Counted from the stretch's first letter, positions 47,841-56,941 are shown. The stretch: DNA of 64,000 nt from Aerococcus sp. Group 1 (GCF_000193205.1 NC_015278.1:868001-932000); one strand, 5' to 3'. Notes: generated from the sequence alone by a model not told the origin. Made by a program: numbers and translations.

Positions 47841-48743
47841 ATGAGTAAAGTAATTGTTGTTGGTAGCATTAATATTGATATGACCATGGTGACTGACCGC
47901 CTACCTCGGATTGGCGAAACCATTTTAGGGGATACTGTCAATTATTTTATGGGCGGTAAGGGAGCTAATCAAGCGGTCGCTGCTGCCCGCTTAGCTGGCG
48001 ATGTGCGGATGGTTGGTAGCGTTGGCGATGATTCCTTTGGTGACAAAGCTCTCAAACACCTCAAGAAGGAAGGGGTAGTCACTGACCATGTCAAGGTGGA
48101 AAAGAATATTTTCACTGGGATGGCGGCTATTTTTTCCGTTCAAGCAGACAATTCCATTGTGGTTTTGCCGGGAGCTAATGGTCTAGTTGAAGTCGGTGAA
48201 GACTTTGCTGATTTGGTTGAGGAAGGCGACATTGTCCTCGCTCAATTAGAAGTTCCCTTAGATACTGTTAAGCAGGCTTTTTCAATTGCACGGGAAAAAG
48301 GGGCAAGGACTATCTTAAATCCAGCACCTTTTGACTCAGGAATTAATGAATTTATTGACCTGGCTGATATTGTCACCCCTAACGAAACTGAGTTTGCCGG
48401 AATGTTGGACCGTGACATTGAAGACTCGGAAATCGAGGCAGCTATGTTAGAGTGGAGCCAAGCCCACGATGCCTTGTTGATTGTAACCCGGGGCTCACAA
48501 GGAATTTCCTATGTCCATGAGGGCCAAGTGCTTTCGATTCCAACGATTGAAGCTGATGTTAAAGATACGACTGGGGCAGGGGACACCATGAATGGAGCCT
48601 TCGCTGCTTTAATGGCTCAAGGTACTCCTCTGGAAGGGGCTCTCCGCCTGTCTTCGATTGCTGCCACCCTATCTACCACTAAGGTTGGTGCTCAAACCGC
48701 CATGCCTTATCCAAAAGACCTAGAGAACTACCGTAAGGCCTAA
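47841..48743 (+). CDS. rbsK: Ribokinase (PfkB family)
   Basis: 300 residues. It has the N-terminal GSINIDM signature, GGKGANQAVAAARLA, and the C-terminal PfkB motif DTTGAGDTMNGAFAA with the catalytic Asp. It phosphorylates D-ribose to ribose 5-phosphate in the cytosol. It stands alone here, without RbsD or a ribose transporter beside it. ATG 47841 has GATAGGGAG upstream. Confidence 0.92.
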   Translation: MSKVIVVGSINIDMTMVTDRLPRIGETILGDTVNYFMGGKGANQAVAAARLAGDVRMVGSVGDDSFGDKALKHLKKEGVVTDHVKVEKNIFTGMAAIFSVQADNSIVVLPGANGLVEVGEDFADLVEEGDIVLAQLEVPLDTVKQAFSIAREKGARTILNPAPFDSGINEFIDLADIVTPNETEFAGMLDRDIEDSEIEAAMLEWSQAHDALLIVTRGSQGISYVHEGQVLSIPTIEADVKDTTGAGDTMNGAFAALMAQGTPLEGALRLSSIAATLSTTKVGAQTAMPYPKDLENYRKA

Positions 48744-48899
48744 GTTTTCTTTTCCAGGGCTAAAAATTAGGAAATCGTAAAGATTATGGGCTGATCATTT
48801 TTGGATTAAAAGCTGTGGTAAAATAATAAGTGAAGCAGAGTGGATACGAATACACTCGACTTGAAAATGATTTATTTAAAAATAAATGAGGGATTTATT

Positions 48900-49496
48900 A
48901 TGAATAAAAATTTAAAAGGCTTTATCGCGGTTACACTTAGCGCTGTCCTGCTAGCGGCTTGTTCCGAACAGGGCGTGTCTTTTGCTGATAAGCACCAATC
49001 ATCAGATGTCAAGACCGAGCAAACTTCCAGCAATCAAGCTAAGGAAAGCAGCCAAAAAGCGGACATTGACAAGAAGCAAGATACTGACCAAGAAAAATCG
49101 AGTCAGTCAGATAAGGCAAGTAGCCAAGTTAAGGGGAAAAGCGTTAAAGCAAATAATGAAAGTGGTCAAGCGGGACCAGGTCAATCAGCAAGCAAGAGCC
49201 AAGCAGAAGCTGCTGAGAAACCTGCCAGTTCAGTGACCCCATCCAATAATTCTAATGACATTATTGCGAAAGTGGTGCCTATGATCCACCAAGTCACTGA
49301 TAATATTTACCGCAGCGAAGATTATAGTTTCATGCCTTCTAAGGTCGACGATAATCTTGTTCAAGTGGAAATCCGCCGCCAATCACCTAATAACCAAATT
49401 CACACCAACCTTGTTGCTATCTACCGTTACAACAATCAAACGGGCGAATTAACCAGCATGGACTTGGTGTCCGGACAATGGCAAAAGGTCAACTAA
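48900..49496 (+). CDS. Secreted lipoprotein of unknown function
   Basis: 198 residues from ATG 48900, placed 8 bases after GAGGG. A lipoprotein signal peptide ends at the lipobox LLAAC, so the protein is lipid-anchored outside the membrane. Residues ~25-115 form a low-complexity linker rich in S, K, Q and D; the C-terminal ~85 residues are a small folded domain (KVVPMIHQVTDNIYRSEDYS, QTGELTSMDLV). Not recognised as a named family. It stands alone and is followed by a terminator. Confidence 0.75.
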   Translation: MNKNLKGFIAVTLSAVLLAACSEQGVSFADKHQSSDVKTEQTSSNQAKESSQKADIDKKQDTDQEKSSQSDKASSQVKGKSVKANNESGQAGPGQSASKSQAEAAEKPASSVTPSNNSNDIIAKVVPMIHQVTDNIYRSEDYSFMPSKVDDNLVQVEIRRQSPNNQIHTNLVAIYRYNNQTGELTSMDLVSGQWQKVN

Positions 49497-49525
49497 TTTC
49501 CTAAATCCTCATTTATCACGTAATT

Positions 49526-49552
49526 AACCAGGGCCAGATGCTCTGGTTTTTT
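49526..49552 (+). terminator. Terminator of the lipoprotein gene
   Basis: AACCAG (49526-49531) pairs with CTGGTT (49543-49548), extended by one G-C pair, then TTTTT. Confidence 0.8.
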
Positions 49553-49598
49553 GCTCCTCAATTTAATTCATCTATGACCTGTTATCGAATATTTTGGT

Positions 49599-49794
49599 AG
49601 ATAGCTTTGAGCAGTAGTGGAGCTTTGAATTTAGTCGTTGGCCATGAACAAGCAAGCGATGTGAAATACGGCTAGTAGGCTTTAGCCATACTAGACGTTT
49701 GAAGCTCGCTAGGTGAGAGACTAGGGCTCGAACCGATGCCATGGCTTTTTAACGACCAAATTCAAAAGCGAAACGAATGCTTACCAGTCTATCT
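49599..49794. repeat. Long imperfect inverted element, structured, non-coding
   Basis: AGATAG (49599-49604) and the 25-base arm 49622-49646 (GCTTTGAATTTAGTCGTT...CCATG) find their complements at 49740-49769 and 49789-49794, enclosing about 95 bases with further small hairpins (CTAGT/ACTAG). No open frame of note. It may be a small RNA, a MITE-like element or a folded intergenic repeat. A similar design is seen at 56622-56835. Confidence 0.55.
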
Positions 49795-49867
49795 TTTGAA
49801 AATCGTTTTTCATATCTTCACTTGCAAATAGAACACCTGTTCGATAAAATAAAATCAGGTGATAATT

Positions 49868-50158
49868 ATGCAAGTGATCTATAAAGAAAGCCATTGTCGT
49901 AAAAATATCCGTTCCTGGTTAGAAGTCAAAGGTTATCGCTACCAGCGCGACTTTAACAAAGGGGCAATTATTCAAACCAATAAGGGCTATTATCAATTGT
50001 GGGACCTACACATTAGGGATGAGGCCCAGGGGACCTATCGCAATTATTTTTTTGCTGAAGGAATATCGGGAGACTTTGACCTTTACGTTTTTACCGTTAG
50101 AGAAACGCTTTTCTCGAGTCAAACCGCTAAGGATTTCATTAATTCGCTATCTATTTAA
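49868..50158 (+). CDS. Small conserved-looking protein of unknown function
   Basis: 96 residues from ATG 49868, preceded by AGGTGA. It starts MQVIYKESHCRKNIRSWLEV and is rich in aromatic residues (YYQLWDLHI, YRNYFFAEG), soluble, with no signal peptide or motif I recognise. It stands alone before the YihY gene. Codon use is like the neighbouring core genes, so it is probably real. Confidence 0.6.
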   Translation: MQVIYKESHCRKNIRSWLEVKGYRYQRDFNKGAIIQTNKGYYQLWDLHIRDEAQGTYRNYFFAEGISGDFDLYVFTVRETLFSSQTAKDFINSLSI

Positions 50159-50197
50159 AAGTAGGGCGCTTAAAAAGCTAACACTGCACCAGCTTGA

Positions 50198-50228
50198 TTG
50201 ACACACTTAGGCGGATCTATTGTATAAT
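50198..50228 (+). promoter_or_regulatory. Promoter of the YihY-RodA genes
   Basis: TTGACA (50198-50203) and a perfect TATAAT (50223-50228) lie upstream of the YihY start. The 19-base spacer is longer than ideal. Confidence 0.6.
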
Positions 50229-50262
50229 GGGTAAGACATCTATCCAGATAGGAGCGAGATCC

Positions 50263-51225
50263 GTGAAGAAAATCAAAGAAGTCTTAGTGCCGATCGCCAG
50301 TCAGAGCGTCCAGGATGCCAGTATTGGTAGTTCAGCAGCCGAACTGGCCTATTATGCTTTGTTGGCAATTTTTCCCATGCTACTCTTAGTGGCCAATATT
50401 ATTCCCTTACTCCCTTTTGATTCAGCACAGGCGGTGGAGTGGATTACTGCCATTCTCCCTAATGAAATTGAGCCTTTGCTGATTCCTACTTTGAAATCCT
50501 ATTTAGATTCCACCAGTGCCGGGAGTCTTTCAATTAACACCATCTTAGTAATCTGGTCATCCTCGGCCGGTTTCTCCGCCTTACAGCGGGTCTTAAACCG
50601 AGTATACGGCAATCCTGACCACAAGAATGCGGTAATTACTCGGATCGCTTCTTTCTTGATTGCCTTTCTCTTAGTCCTGAGTGTGGGCGTCTTCTCGCTC
50701 TTTTTTGTCTTTGGGGAGACCTTACTCCAGATCATTAACAATTTTGTTCCCTTACCTTTAGATTTTGTGGAACTACTACTGGGATTAAAGTGGCCAGTGC
50801 TCTTAGTTTCAGTTTTTATCTTAATGTTGTTTATCTATATCGTGGTTCCTAACCAACCCATGACCCTGAAATACGCCTTACCTGGATCGGTGACTGCAGC
50901 CATTATTGTTCTCTTAATTTCCAGCTTGTTTGGTGTCTATGTCCAGTTTGCCGGGGGTTCTTCGGTTCAAAATGGGACTATTGGAGTCTTCATTGCCTTA
51001 ATGCTTTACCTGTATTTAAATGGAATGGCGCTCATTGTTGGAGGCCTAGTCAATACCATTTATTACCGCTATAAACATGCGGATACCTATCTCGATCAAC
51101 GTATTAAGTATAAGGTCAGTTTATCCCCGGATTTCCCTCACTTAAATGATAAGGAAATTGCCTACAGTCCCTTAAAACGGGCCTCCAAGGCGATCCAAGC
51201 GGAAGCTTTAGAGAAGAATAACTAA
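50263..51225 (+). CDS. YihY/BrkB-family membrane protein
   Basis: About 320 residues from GTG 50263, which follows AGGAGCGAG; an in-frame TTG at 50194 lies upstream of the promoter and is rejected. Six membrane helices and the family signatures AAELAYYALLAIFPMLL and TLKYALPGSVTAA are visible, as is the conserved LNRVYGNP. Members were once called ribonuclease BN, wrongly; their role, perhaps in envelope homeostasis or transport, is not settled. RodA is encoded 35 bases downstream. Confidence 0.85.
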   Translation: MKKIKEVLVPIASQSVQDASIGSSAAELAYYALLAIFPMLLLVANIIPLLPFDSAQAVEWITAILPNEIEPLLIPTLKSYLDSTSAGSLSINTILVIWSSSAGFSALQRVLNRVYGNPDHKNAVITRIASFLIAFLLVLSVGVFSLFFVFGETLLQIINNFVPLPLDFVELLLGLKWPVLLVSVFILMLFIYIVVPNQPMTLKYALPGSVTAAIIVLLISSLFGVYVQFAGGSSVQNGTIGVFIALMLYLYLNGMALIVGGLVNTIYYRYKHADTYLDQRIKYKVSLSPDFPHLNDKEIAYSPLKRASKAIQAEALEKNN

Positions 51226-51260
51226 GCGTATTGTTAGCTGTTAAACTAAGGAGTGTAAGT

Positions 51261-52547
51261 ATGGCACGTTCAAGAAGCCAACGTTTAAAAAAAGTTAGCC
51301 AAGCAAAATCCATTAATCCAACTATTATCGCGCTTTTATTAGCCTTGATGGCCATGAGTGTCGCGGTGATTTTCGCTACCACTTATTTACAATTTGGGGG
51401 CGGGTCGTTAAAGCCGACGCTGATGCAAATCTTTTGGTATGTGGTTAGTTTTATCGCCATTGCCTTTGTCATGCAGATTGATAAGAAGACCTTCTACCGA
51501 TTTGTTCCTGTCTTGTACGGTTTTGGAATCTTTCTTTTGATCATGGTCCTATTTTTCTATGACCGTCAACAATATACCTTGTTTGGGGCTAAATCTTGGT
51601 TTACCATCGGGACCTTGTCCTTCCAACCGTCGGAAATTATGAAGTTCTTTTACATCTTAATGATGTCGCGCTTGGTCAGCGAATATAATCAAAGAACGGA
51701 AGCTTTGAATTATGACGTTTTACCGGTTTCTAAACAGTTAAAATGGGACTTTAAATTTATCGGACGTATGATTTTATGGACCGCAGTACCGGTGGTTTTG
51801 ATCCTCTTACAGAATGACTTTGGAACGACCCTGGTATTTATGATGATCTTTTCGGGGATGATTTTTGCTTCGGGGGTTAACTGGCGGATTATTCTAACCA
51901 TTGCTTTGATCATTGGCACCATCTTTGCCGGTTTACTCTTTTTGGTGATTTATAACCGGGACTTACTCTATCACTTAGGTTTTCAAGATTATCAATTTGC
52001 CCGGATTGATTCCTGGTTAGCTCCCTTTGAAAATACGCGGCGGGAGTCCTATCAACTGAGCCAAAGTATCAAAGCAATTGGTTCCGGCCAGTGGCTGGGT
52101 AAGGGTTTTGGTAATTTTGAGGTCTATGTTCCCGTGAGGGAGTCTGATATGATTTTTTCCACGATTGGTGAAAATTTTGGCTTTATCGGAAGTTCTTTGT
52201 TAATCTTCCTTTATTTCTTATTGATCTTAACCATGATTGCCATTGCCTATGAATCCTACGATTCCTTCTATATTGCAGGAACCGCTGGGATCGTTTCTAT
52301 GATTCTCTTCCATATTGTCGAAAATATTGGCATGTCCATTGGTCTCTTGCCCCTGACAGGAATTCCATTGCCCTTTATTTCGCAAGGGGGATCGGCCTTA
52401 TTGACCAATATGCTCTGTATGGGCTTTGTCTTGTCCATCCAGTATAATGAAAACCGTAGTGAAGCAGAAATCAAACAACATTGGCTCAATCGCCTATTGC
52501 GCAAGTTAAGTGGAGGTGACCGTCTTGATCAGTTTATATGGCCTTAA
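51261..52547 (+). CDS. rodA: Peptidoglycan glycosyltransferase of the RodA/FtsW family
   Basis: 428 residues from ATG 51261, 7 bases after AAGGAG. About ten membrane helices carry SEDS-family motifs: FGAKSWFTIGTLSFQPSEIMK, with the conserved P-S-E, GKGFGNFEVYVPVRESDMIF and the C-terminal GIPLPFISQGGSALLTNM. (Motifs overlap the usual RodA pattern rather than FtsW.) It polymerises glycan strands for sidewall or peripheral growth. Its end overlaps the next gene by 23 bases. Confidence 0.9.
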   Translation: MARSRSQRLKKVSQAKSINPTIIALLLALMAMSVAVIFATTYLQFGGGSLKPTLMQIFWYVVSFIAIAFVMQIDKKTFYRFVPVLYGFGIFLLIMVLFFYDRQQYTLFGAKSWFTIGTLSFQPSEIMKFFYILMMSRLVSEYNQRTEALNYDVLPVSKQLKWDFKFIGRMILWTAVPVVLILLQNDFGTTLVFMMIFSGMIFASGVNWRIILTIALIIGTIFAGLLFLVIYNRDLLYHLGFQDYQFARIDSWLAPFENTRRESYQLSQSIKAIGSGQWLGKGFGNFEVYVPVRESDMIFSTIGENFGFIGSSLLIFLYFLLILTMIAIAYESYDSFYIAGTAGIVSMILFHIVENIGMSIGLLPLTGIPLPFISQGGSALLTNMLCMGFVLSIQYNENRSEAEIKQHWLNRLLRKLSGGDRLDQFIWP

Positions 52548-52887
52548 GCAATGTTCTACCTCGCGGCGAGTGGAAAAAGCCTTTACTGAGGCCGGTGTTG
52601 ACTATCAGTTTTATGATATTCGCGAACAAGTGCCGTGTAAAGAAGACATTAAACGGGCACTAGAAAGTAGCGATCGGCCCAAGCAAGTCTTTAACACGTC
52701 GGGATCGGCTTACCGGGAAAAGAACTTAAAGGATAAAATTGACGATTTATCTCAAGAAGAAATCGTTGACTTATTAGCGAGTGATGGGATGTTAATTAAA
52801 CGTCCCTTAGTGACCGACAAGGAAGTAGCAAGTACAGGTGCCAAAGAAGACACTGTGGCATATTGGATAGAAAAAGAAGGGAAGTAA
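52525..52887 (+). CDS. ArsC/Spx-family thioredoxin-fold protein
   Basis: 120 residues from TTG 52525, 5-6 bases after GGAGGTGA; the earlier GTG 52510 lies inside that region. The N-terminal active site is CSTSRR, a Cys followed by Arg four residues on as in YusI/ArsC-like proteins rather than the CXXC of Spx. RPKQVFNTSG and LIKRPLVTD are conserved family segments. Likely a redox or arsenate-reductase-like protein with an unproven substrate. It is encoded directly before the lipoyl-carrier gene, a pairing that suggests a shared role. Confidence 0.82.
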   Translation: MISLYGLKQCSTSRRVEKAFTEAGVDYQFYDIREQVPCKEDIKRALESSDRPKQVFNTSGSAYREKNLKDKIDDLSQEEIVDLLASDGMLIKRPLVTDKEVASTGAKEDTVAYWIEKEGK

Positions 52888-52889
52888 AA

Positions 52890-53240
52890 ATGGAGAAAGT
52901 ATACACTGATAATGGTTTATGGTTAACTCAAACAGCGGATAAGCAAGTGATCATTGGCCTGTCTAAGGCTGGTCAAGAAGAATTTGGTGACATTTCCTTT
53001 ATTAATTATTTAGTCGACCAAGATTTGGTGGCTGGGGAAGCCTTCGTTTCCATTGAAGCGGAAAAGGCAGTAACTGATATCTTAGCGCCTTTGTCTGGTA
53101 AGCTAGTCGGCAAAAATGAAAAAGCTGAAGGCACTCCCACTGATCTCAATTCAGATAAGGATAATTTAAACTGGTTAGTAGCTGTAGAACCCAGTTCGGC
53201 CTTTGATCCGACTACCTTTAAGCCAGAAGAGACCAAGTAA
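52890..53240 (+). CDS. GcvH-like lipoyl carrier protein
   Basis: 116 residues from ATG 52890, after GAAGGGAAG and 2 bases after the ArsC-like gene. The fold is that of glycine-cleavage protein H, with the lipoylated Lys predicted in FVSIEAEKAVTDIL and the C-terminal LNWLVAVEP. No glycine decarboxylase genes are near, so it may be a GcvH-L type carrier used in lipoate relay or stress response, as described in other Firmicutes. Confidence 0.85.
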   Translation: MEKVYTDNGLWLTQTADKQVIIGLSKAGQEEFGDISFINYLVDQDLVAGEAFVSIEAEKAVTDILAPLSGKLVGKNEKAEGTPTDLNSDKDNLNWLVAVEPSSAFDPTTFKPEETK

Positions 53241-53275
53241 TTTTTTCGCTAACTACTGGGAGTAAGGAAAGGGGT

Positions 53276-53776
53276 TTGTGTCAGACGATGCACCGTTTAT
53301 ATATTAAACAGAGGATTTTTAAAATCACGGACCACTATAATATCAAAGACGACCAGGGTCAGGTCTGTTACCGAGTAGATGAAGACTTTAAGTTTTTTGG
53401 CCACAAAGTCAAAGTGTCTGATCCACAAGGTCAGCCGCTTTTTGAGATTAACCGGAAACTTTTCAAAATCTTTTCAGAATACCAGATTAAATTTGTTGAT
53501 GGCAGTCAAGTGACCATTAAAGACCGGTTGAGTTTCTTTAGAAGAAAGGTTAAAATTTCTAGTCCTGACTATAATTTGGACTTGAAGGGGAATTTCCTAG
53601 ATAACAATTTTGCGCTTACCCTTGATGGCGAGAAGATTGGTTCAATTAACCATAAAATTTTTGCTATTCGGGATACCTTTGTTCTTGATGTCTATGATGA
53701 AGATTATGAGGCCGTGATGGTGGGACTAGCCATTGCCCTAGACAATATGATGGATAACGAAGAAGCTGCTGATTAA
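53276..53776 (+). CDS. LURP-one-related (YxjI-like) protein
   Basis: 166 residues from TTG 53276, 7 bases after AAGGA. The repeated beta pattern (YIKQRIFKITDHYNIKDDQG, then FGHKVKVSDPQG and KIFSEYQIK) matches the Tubby-like LURP-one family. These small soluble proteins have no proven biochemical role; membrane or phospholipid binding is proposed from the Tubby fold. It lies 35 bases after the GcvH-like gene and may share its transcript. Confidence 0.8.
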   Translation: MCQTMHRLYIKQRIFKITDHYNIKDDQGQVCYRVDEDFKFFGHKVKVSDPQGQPLFEINRKLFKIFSEYQIKFVDGSQVTIKDRLSFFRRKVKISSPDYNLDLKGNFLDNNFALTLDGEKIGSINHKIFAIRDTFVLDVYDEDYEAVMVGLAIALDNMMDNEEAAD

Positions 53777-53783
53777 AAAAAGA

Positions 53784-53853
53784 AAACGAGACTCCACCGA
53801 GTGCTAGTGGCTGACATTTTGTCGCCTTGTCGTTGCTCGATTGGGTCTCGTTT
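53784..53853. terminator. Bidirectional terminator between LURP-one and C26 peptidase genes
   Basis: AAACGAGAC (53784-53792) pairs with GTCTCGTTT (53845-53853). The 52-base loop holds a second hairpin (GGCTGACA/TGTCGCC). A-runs and T-runs flank it. Confidence 0.75.
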
Positions 53854-53858
53854 TTTAT

Positions 53859-54602
53859 TTAGAAGTAGGAGAACCATTCAAAGATGGGCATCATTTCTTC
53901 GTTATTTTGGATCATTATTTCTGGATGCCATTGGACGCCTAGGAGGGGGTGCTTCTCATTGTCGTCACCAAATTGGTAGGATTCAATGACTCCATCAGCG
54001 GCCCAGGCAGTAGCTTCTAACTTGGGGGCGAGGTCACGGATGGCCTGGTGGTGGTAGGAATTCACTTGGGCCTTGTCTTTGTTACCTAGGAGCCGGTACA
54101 TTTCACTACCTTCCTTAATGGTGACTGAGTGGTGGGGATAGATCATCCGGCTATGTTTTTGTACGTGTTGGATAGCCGGGCGGTCTTTGACTGGATAATA
54201 GGAGAGGTCTTGGTAAACTGTTCCTCCCAGTAAAATATTAATCAGTTGGAAGCCCCGACAAACGGCAAGGATGGGGACTTGGTACTTGAGGGCCGCTTCA
54301 AAGAGGGCTCTTTCCCAGTAGTCTCTTTTCGGGTAGATATCATTTAAGCGGGGAGCTGGGTCTTCACCATACATCAAGGGGTGAACATCTTGACCTCCGG
54401 TAAATATCAAGCCGTCAATTCGCTGGATATAGTCTTCAGCGCGTCTTAGGTCGCTATGGATTGGAATGATGATGGGTAGGTTCCCTGACCGACTGACCCC
54501 GTCGACGTAACCGTGGGGGGTATAGTCCCGGGAAAATTCATCCCATTCCCGGTCATTGAGGGTGTCATTTCCCGTGATTCCGATCACTTTATCAATGCGC
54601 AT
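53859..54602 (-). CDS. Class I glutamine amidotransferase-like peptidase (C26, PuuD-like)
   Basis: 247 residues. The nucleophile Cys is in LAVCRGFQLINILLGG and the His-Glu pair in GVQWHPEI; TGGQDVHPLMYGE is the family's N-terminal signature. Relatives hydrolyse gamma-glutamyl bonds, for example in gamma-glutamyl-GABA. The physiological substrate is unknown here because no putrescine genes lie nearby. It is transcribed divergently from pepO, with a shared 99-base promoter region. ATG 54602 has AAGGAGT upstream. Confidence 0.87.
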   Translation of the reverse strand: MRIDKVIGITGNDTLNDREWDEFSRDYTPHGYVDGVSRSGNLPIIIPIHSDLRRAEDYIQRIDGLIFTGGQDVHPLMYGEDPAPRLNDIYPKRDYWERALFEAALKYQVPILAVCRGFQLINILLGGTVYQDLSYYPVKDRPAIQHVQKHSRMIYPHHSVTIKEGSEMYRLLGNKDKAQVNSYHHQAIRDLAPKLEATAWAADGVIESYQFGDDNEKHPLLGVQWHPEIMIQNNEEMMPIFEWFSYF

Positions 54603-54701
54603 GGCTAAACTCCTTCCTTGTCTTTTATGCAGTCAATGCATGTAATCCGTTCTATGATATAATAACACTAAGTTTTTTTCAATTTTGAAAGGAGTTCATT
54701 T

Positions 54702-56606
54702 ATGACAGTAGATATGTCCCAAGCAAAAGAAGACCTCTATATGGCCGTGAACGGGGAGTGGATTGACCAAGCCGAGATCCCTGAAGACAAGTCCTCAACA
54801 GGTGGTTTCATGGCCTTACGGGATGGGATTGAAGAATTATCCATGGCAGATATTGAGAAAATGGCTGCTGGAGAAATCAAGCTAGATAATCCCGAAATGG
54901 AAGAAATGATCGCCCTCTATCAACTAGCTATGGACTTTGAGCGTTTGGACCAAGAGGGAGCAAATCCCATCCAAGCTGACCTAGAAAATGTGGACGAATT
55001 GACTGACTTTAGCCAAATTCAAGCCTTTTCTAAGCAATGGTTACTGGCTGGTCATGATTTTGTCTTTAATTTGGGTAATGAGGCCGACATGAAAAATACG
55101 GTGAACTATGCGCTCTATTTAAGTCGTCCCAACACCATCTTGCCTGATAAGGGCTACTACGAAGAGGATAACGGAACGGGTAAGCAATTATTAGAAATTT
55201 GGCGTCGGTCGACCGTTGACCTCTTAAAGGCTATGGGCTTTAGCGATGAATTGAGTCAACGTCATACCGACCAAGCTATCGCCTTTGATGCGCTATTTGT
55301 TCCTTATGTCAAATCTCAGGAAGAATTGGCGGACTATACCAAGTCCTATAATCCTAAGGGCATTGACGAAGTGGAAAGTTACTCATCTCACTATTCGCTT
55401 AAGGCGATTATCAAGGAATTAATCGGTCAAGAGCCAGAAACCGTCATTGTAACGGAACCGCGTTATTTTGAAGCCTTAGATGAATTTTTCAGTCCCGGCC
55501 ATTTTGAAGAATTGAAGTCTTGGATGATTGTTAATGTGGCTCGTGATGGGGCTCAGGCCTTGTCAGAAGACTTGCGTCAAATTGCTAGCCAATATAGCCT
55601 GGCTCTATCCGGTAACCCTAAGACTATGAGCCGGGAAAAACATGCCTTCTACCTTACCGTAAATACTTTTGACCAAGTCTTTGGCTGCTATTATGGTAAG
55701 AAGTACTTTGGCCCAGAAGCTCGGGCCGACGTGACTGCCATGATCGAAGAAATGATTGCAGTTTATAAGGACCGGCTCAAGCACAATACCTGGCTTTCCC
55801 AACAAACTATTAAGAAAGCCATCGTTAAACTGGATGCCATCACGATTATGGCCGGCTATCCGGATAGCTACCCAGAAATCTATACACGTTTTAAGGTGAA
55901 TAGTGACTTACCTCTATACCAAAACCTCAAGTCCTTTACTTCTGAACGAGTGAAAGACAATCTAGCCAAATGGAATCAAGAAGTTGACCATAGTCGCTGG
56001 CATATGTCTGCCGAAACAGTTAACGCCTACTATGATCCTTCAGCCAACAATATTTGCTTCCCAGCTGGTATCCTGCAAGCGCCTTTCTATGACTTGAAGC
56101 AAAGCCGAAGTGAAAACTACGGTGGGATTGGCGGGGTAATCGCCCACGAAATTTCCCATGCCTTTGATAACAATGGGGCTCAGTTTGATGAAAAGGGAAA
56201 CTTAAATAACTGGTGGTTAGATGAAGACTATGAAGTCTTTACCCACAAGGCTCAAGCCATGATTGACCAGTTCGATGGTTTGCCTTTAGGAGACGGCGAG
56301 GTCAATGGGACCTTAACGGTGTCAGAAAATATTGCTGACGCTGGTGGTTTGCAGGCGGCTTACCAAGCCATGACTCATGAGGAGGACTACGATCCCATTG
56401 CCTTCTTCAATAATTGGGCTCGGATCTGGTGTATGAAGGCCCGCCCTCAATACCAAAACCTACTATTATCCATTGACGTCCATGCCCCTAATTACTGGCG
56501 GGCCAACCAACAAGTCAAGAACTTGGATGCCTTCCATGTCGCTTACCATACCTCTTCAGAAAATAAAATGTACCTAGACCCAGAAGACCGCGTCGTTATC
56601 TGGTAA
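54702..56606 (+). CDS. pepO: Neutral endopeptidase PepO (M13 family)
   Basis: 634 residues, no signal peptide. Zinc motif HEISHAFDNNGAQFD (HExxH) and the third ligand in ENIADAGG are present, as is the C-terminal NLDAFHVAYHT region and substrate-binding NAYYDPSANNICFP. PepO enzymes cut medium-length peptides internally after uptake by Opp systems. ATG 54702 follows AAAGGAG. Two peptide-binding lipoprotein genes follow downstream, fitting this role. Confidence 0.94.
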   Translation: MTVDMSQAKEDLYMAVNGEWIDQAEIPEDKSSTGGFMALRDGIEELSMADIEKMAAGEIKLDNPEMEEMIALYQLAMDFERLDQEGANPIQADLENVDELTDFSQIQAFSKQWLLAGHDFVFNLGNEADMKNTVNYALYLSRPNTILPDKGYYEEDNGTGKQLLEIWRRSTVDLLKAMGFSDELSQRHTDQAIAFDALFVPYVKSQEELADYTKSYNPKGIDEVESYSSHYSLKAIIKELIGQEPETVIVTEPRYFEALDEFFSPGHFEELKSWMIVNVARDGAQALSEDLRQIASQYSLALSGNPKTMSREKHAFYLTVNTFDQVFGCYYGKKYFGPEARADVTAMIEEMIAVYKDRLKHNTWLSQQTIKKAIVKLDAITIMAGYPDSYPEIYTRFKVNSDLPLYQNLKSFTSERVKDNLAKWNQEVDHSRWHMSAETVNAYYDPSANNICFPAGILQAPFYDLKQSRSENYGGIGGVIAHEISHAFDNNGAQFDEKGNLNNWWLDEDYEVFTHKAQAMIDQFDGLPLGDGEVNGTLTVSENIADAGGLQAAYQAMTHEEDYDPIAFFNNWARIWCMKARPQYQNLLLSIDVHAPNYWRANQQVKNLDAFHVAYHTSSENKMYLDPEDRVVIW

Positions 56607-56621
56607 GGACAAGGGTGTGAC

Positions 56622-56835
56622 AGTCACAACAAAGGACGAAATCGCTGGAGGAAACTGGGATAAGCTCAGTTATAAGGATGTGAGGACGCCGCTAAAGGCT
56701 TGAATTGCTGGAGGAAAATACCATAAGCACAGGAATCTGTGCGTTGGAAATTTCTGAAGCAACTTCAAGTCTGGCGTACGAACTCAACTAGGCCGAGCCT
56801 TACCAGTTTTTGAAGCGGAAGTTTGTCCTGTGACT
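56622..56835. repeat. Long imperfect inverted element, structured, non-coding
   Basis: AGTCACA (56622-56628) pairs with TGTGACT (56829-56835). Partly matching arms continue inward to AAACTGG (56652-56658) and CCAGTTT (56803-56809). Inside are small hairpins such as GCACAG/CTGTGC (56727-56742). No open frame of note. The plan resembles the element at 49599-49794, and a few short strings (GATGTGA...CGCTA..GGCTT) look shared. Confidence 0.5.
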
Positions 56836-56904
56836 GGAACAGGTTTAAAGAGTGTGACAAGCGCGCCGAAGAGCAAGAGATGACTCAACTACATACTTGT
56901 GGCA

Positions 56905-56941
56905 AAGCCTAGAGGGCGATTTATTCCCTTTAGGCTTTTTT
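56905..56941 (+). terminator. Terminator downstream of pepO
   Basis: AAGCCTAGAGGG (56905-56916) pairs with CCCTTTAGGCTT (56926-56937) with one G-T mismatch, then TTTT. Confidence 0.85.
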
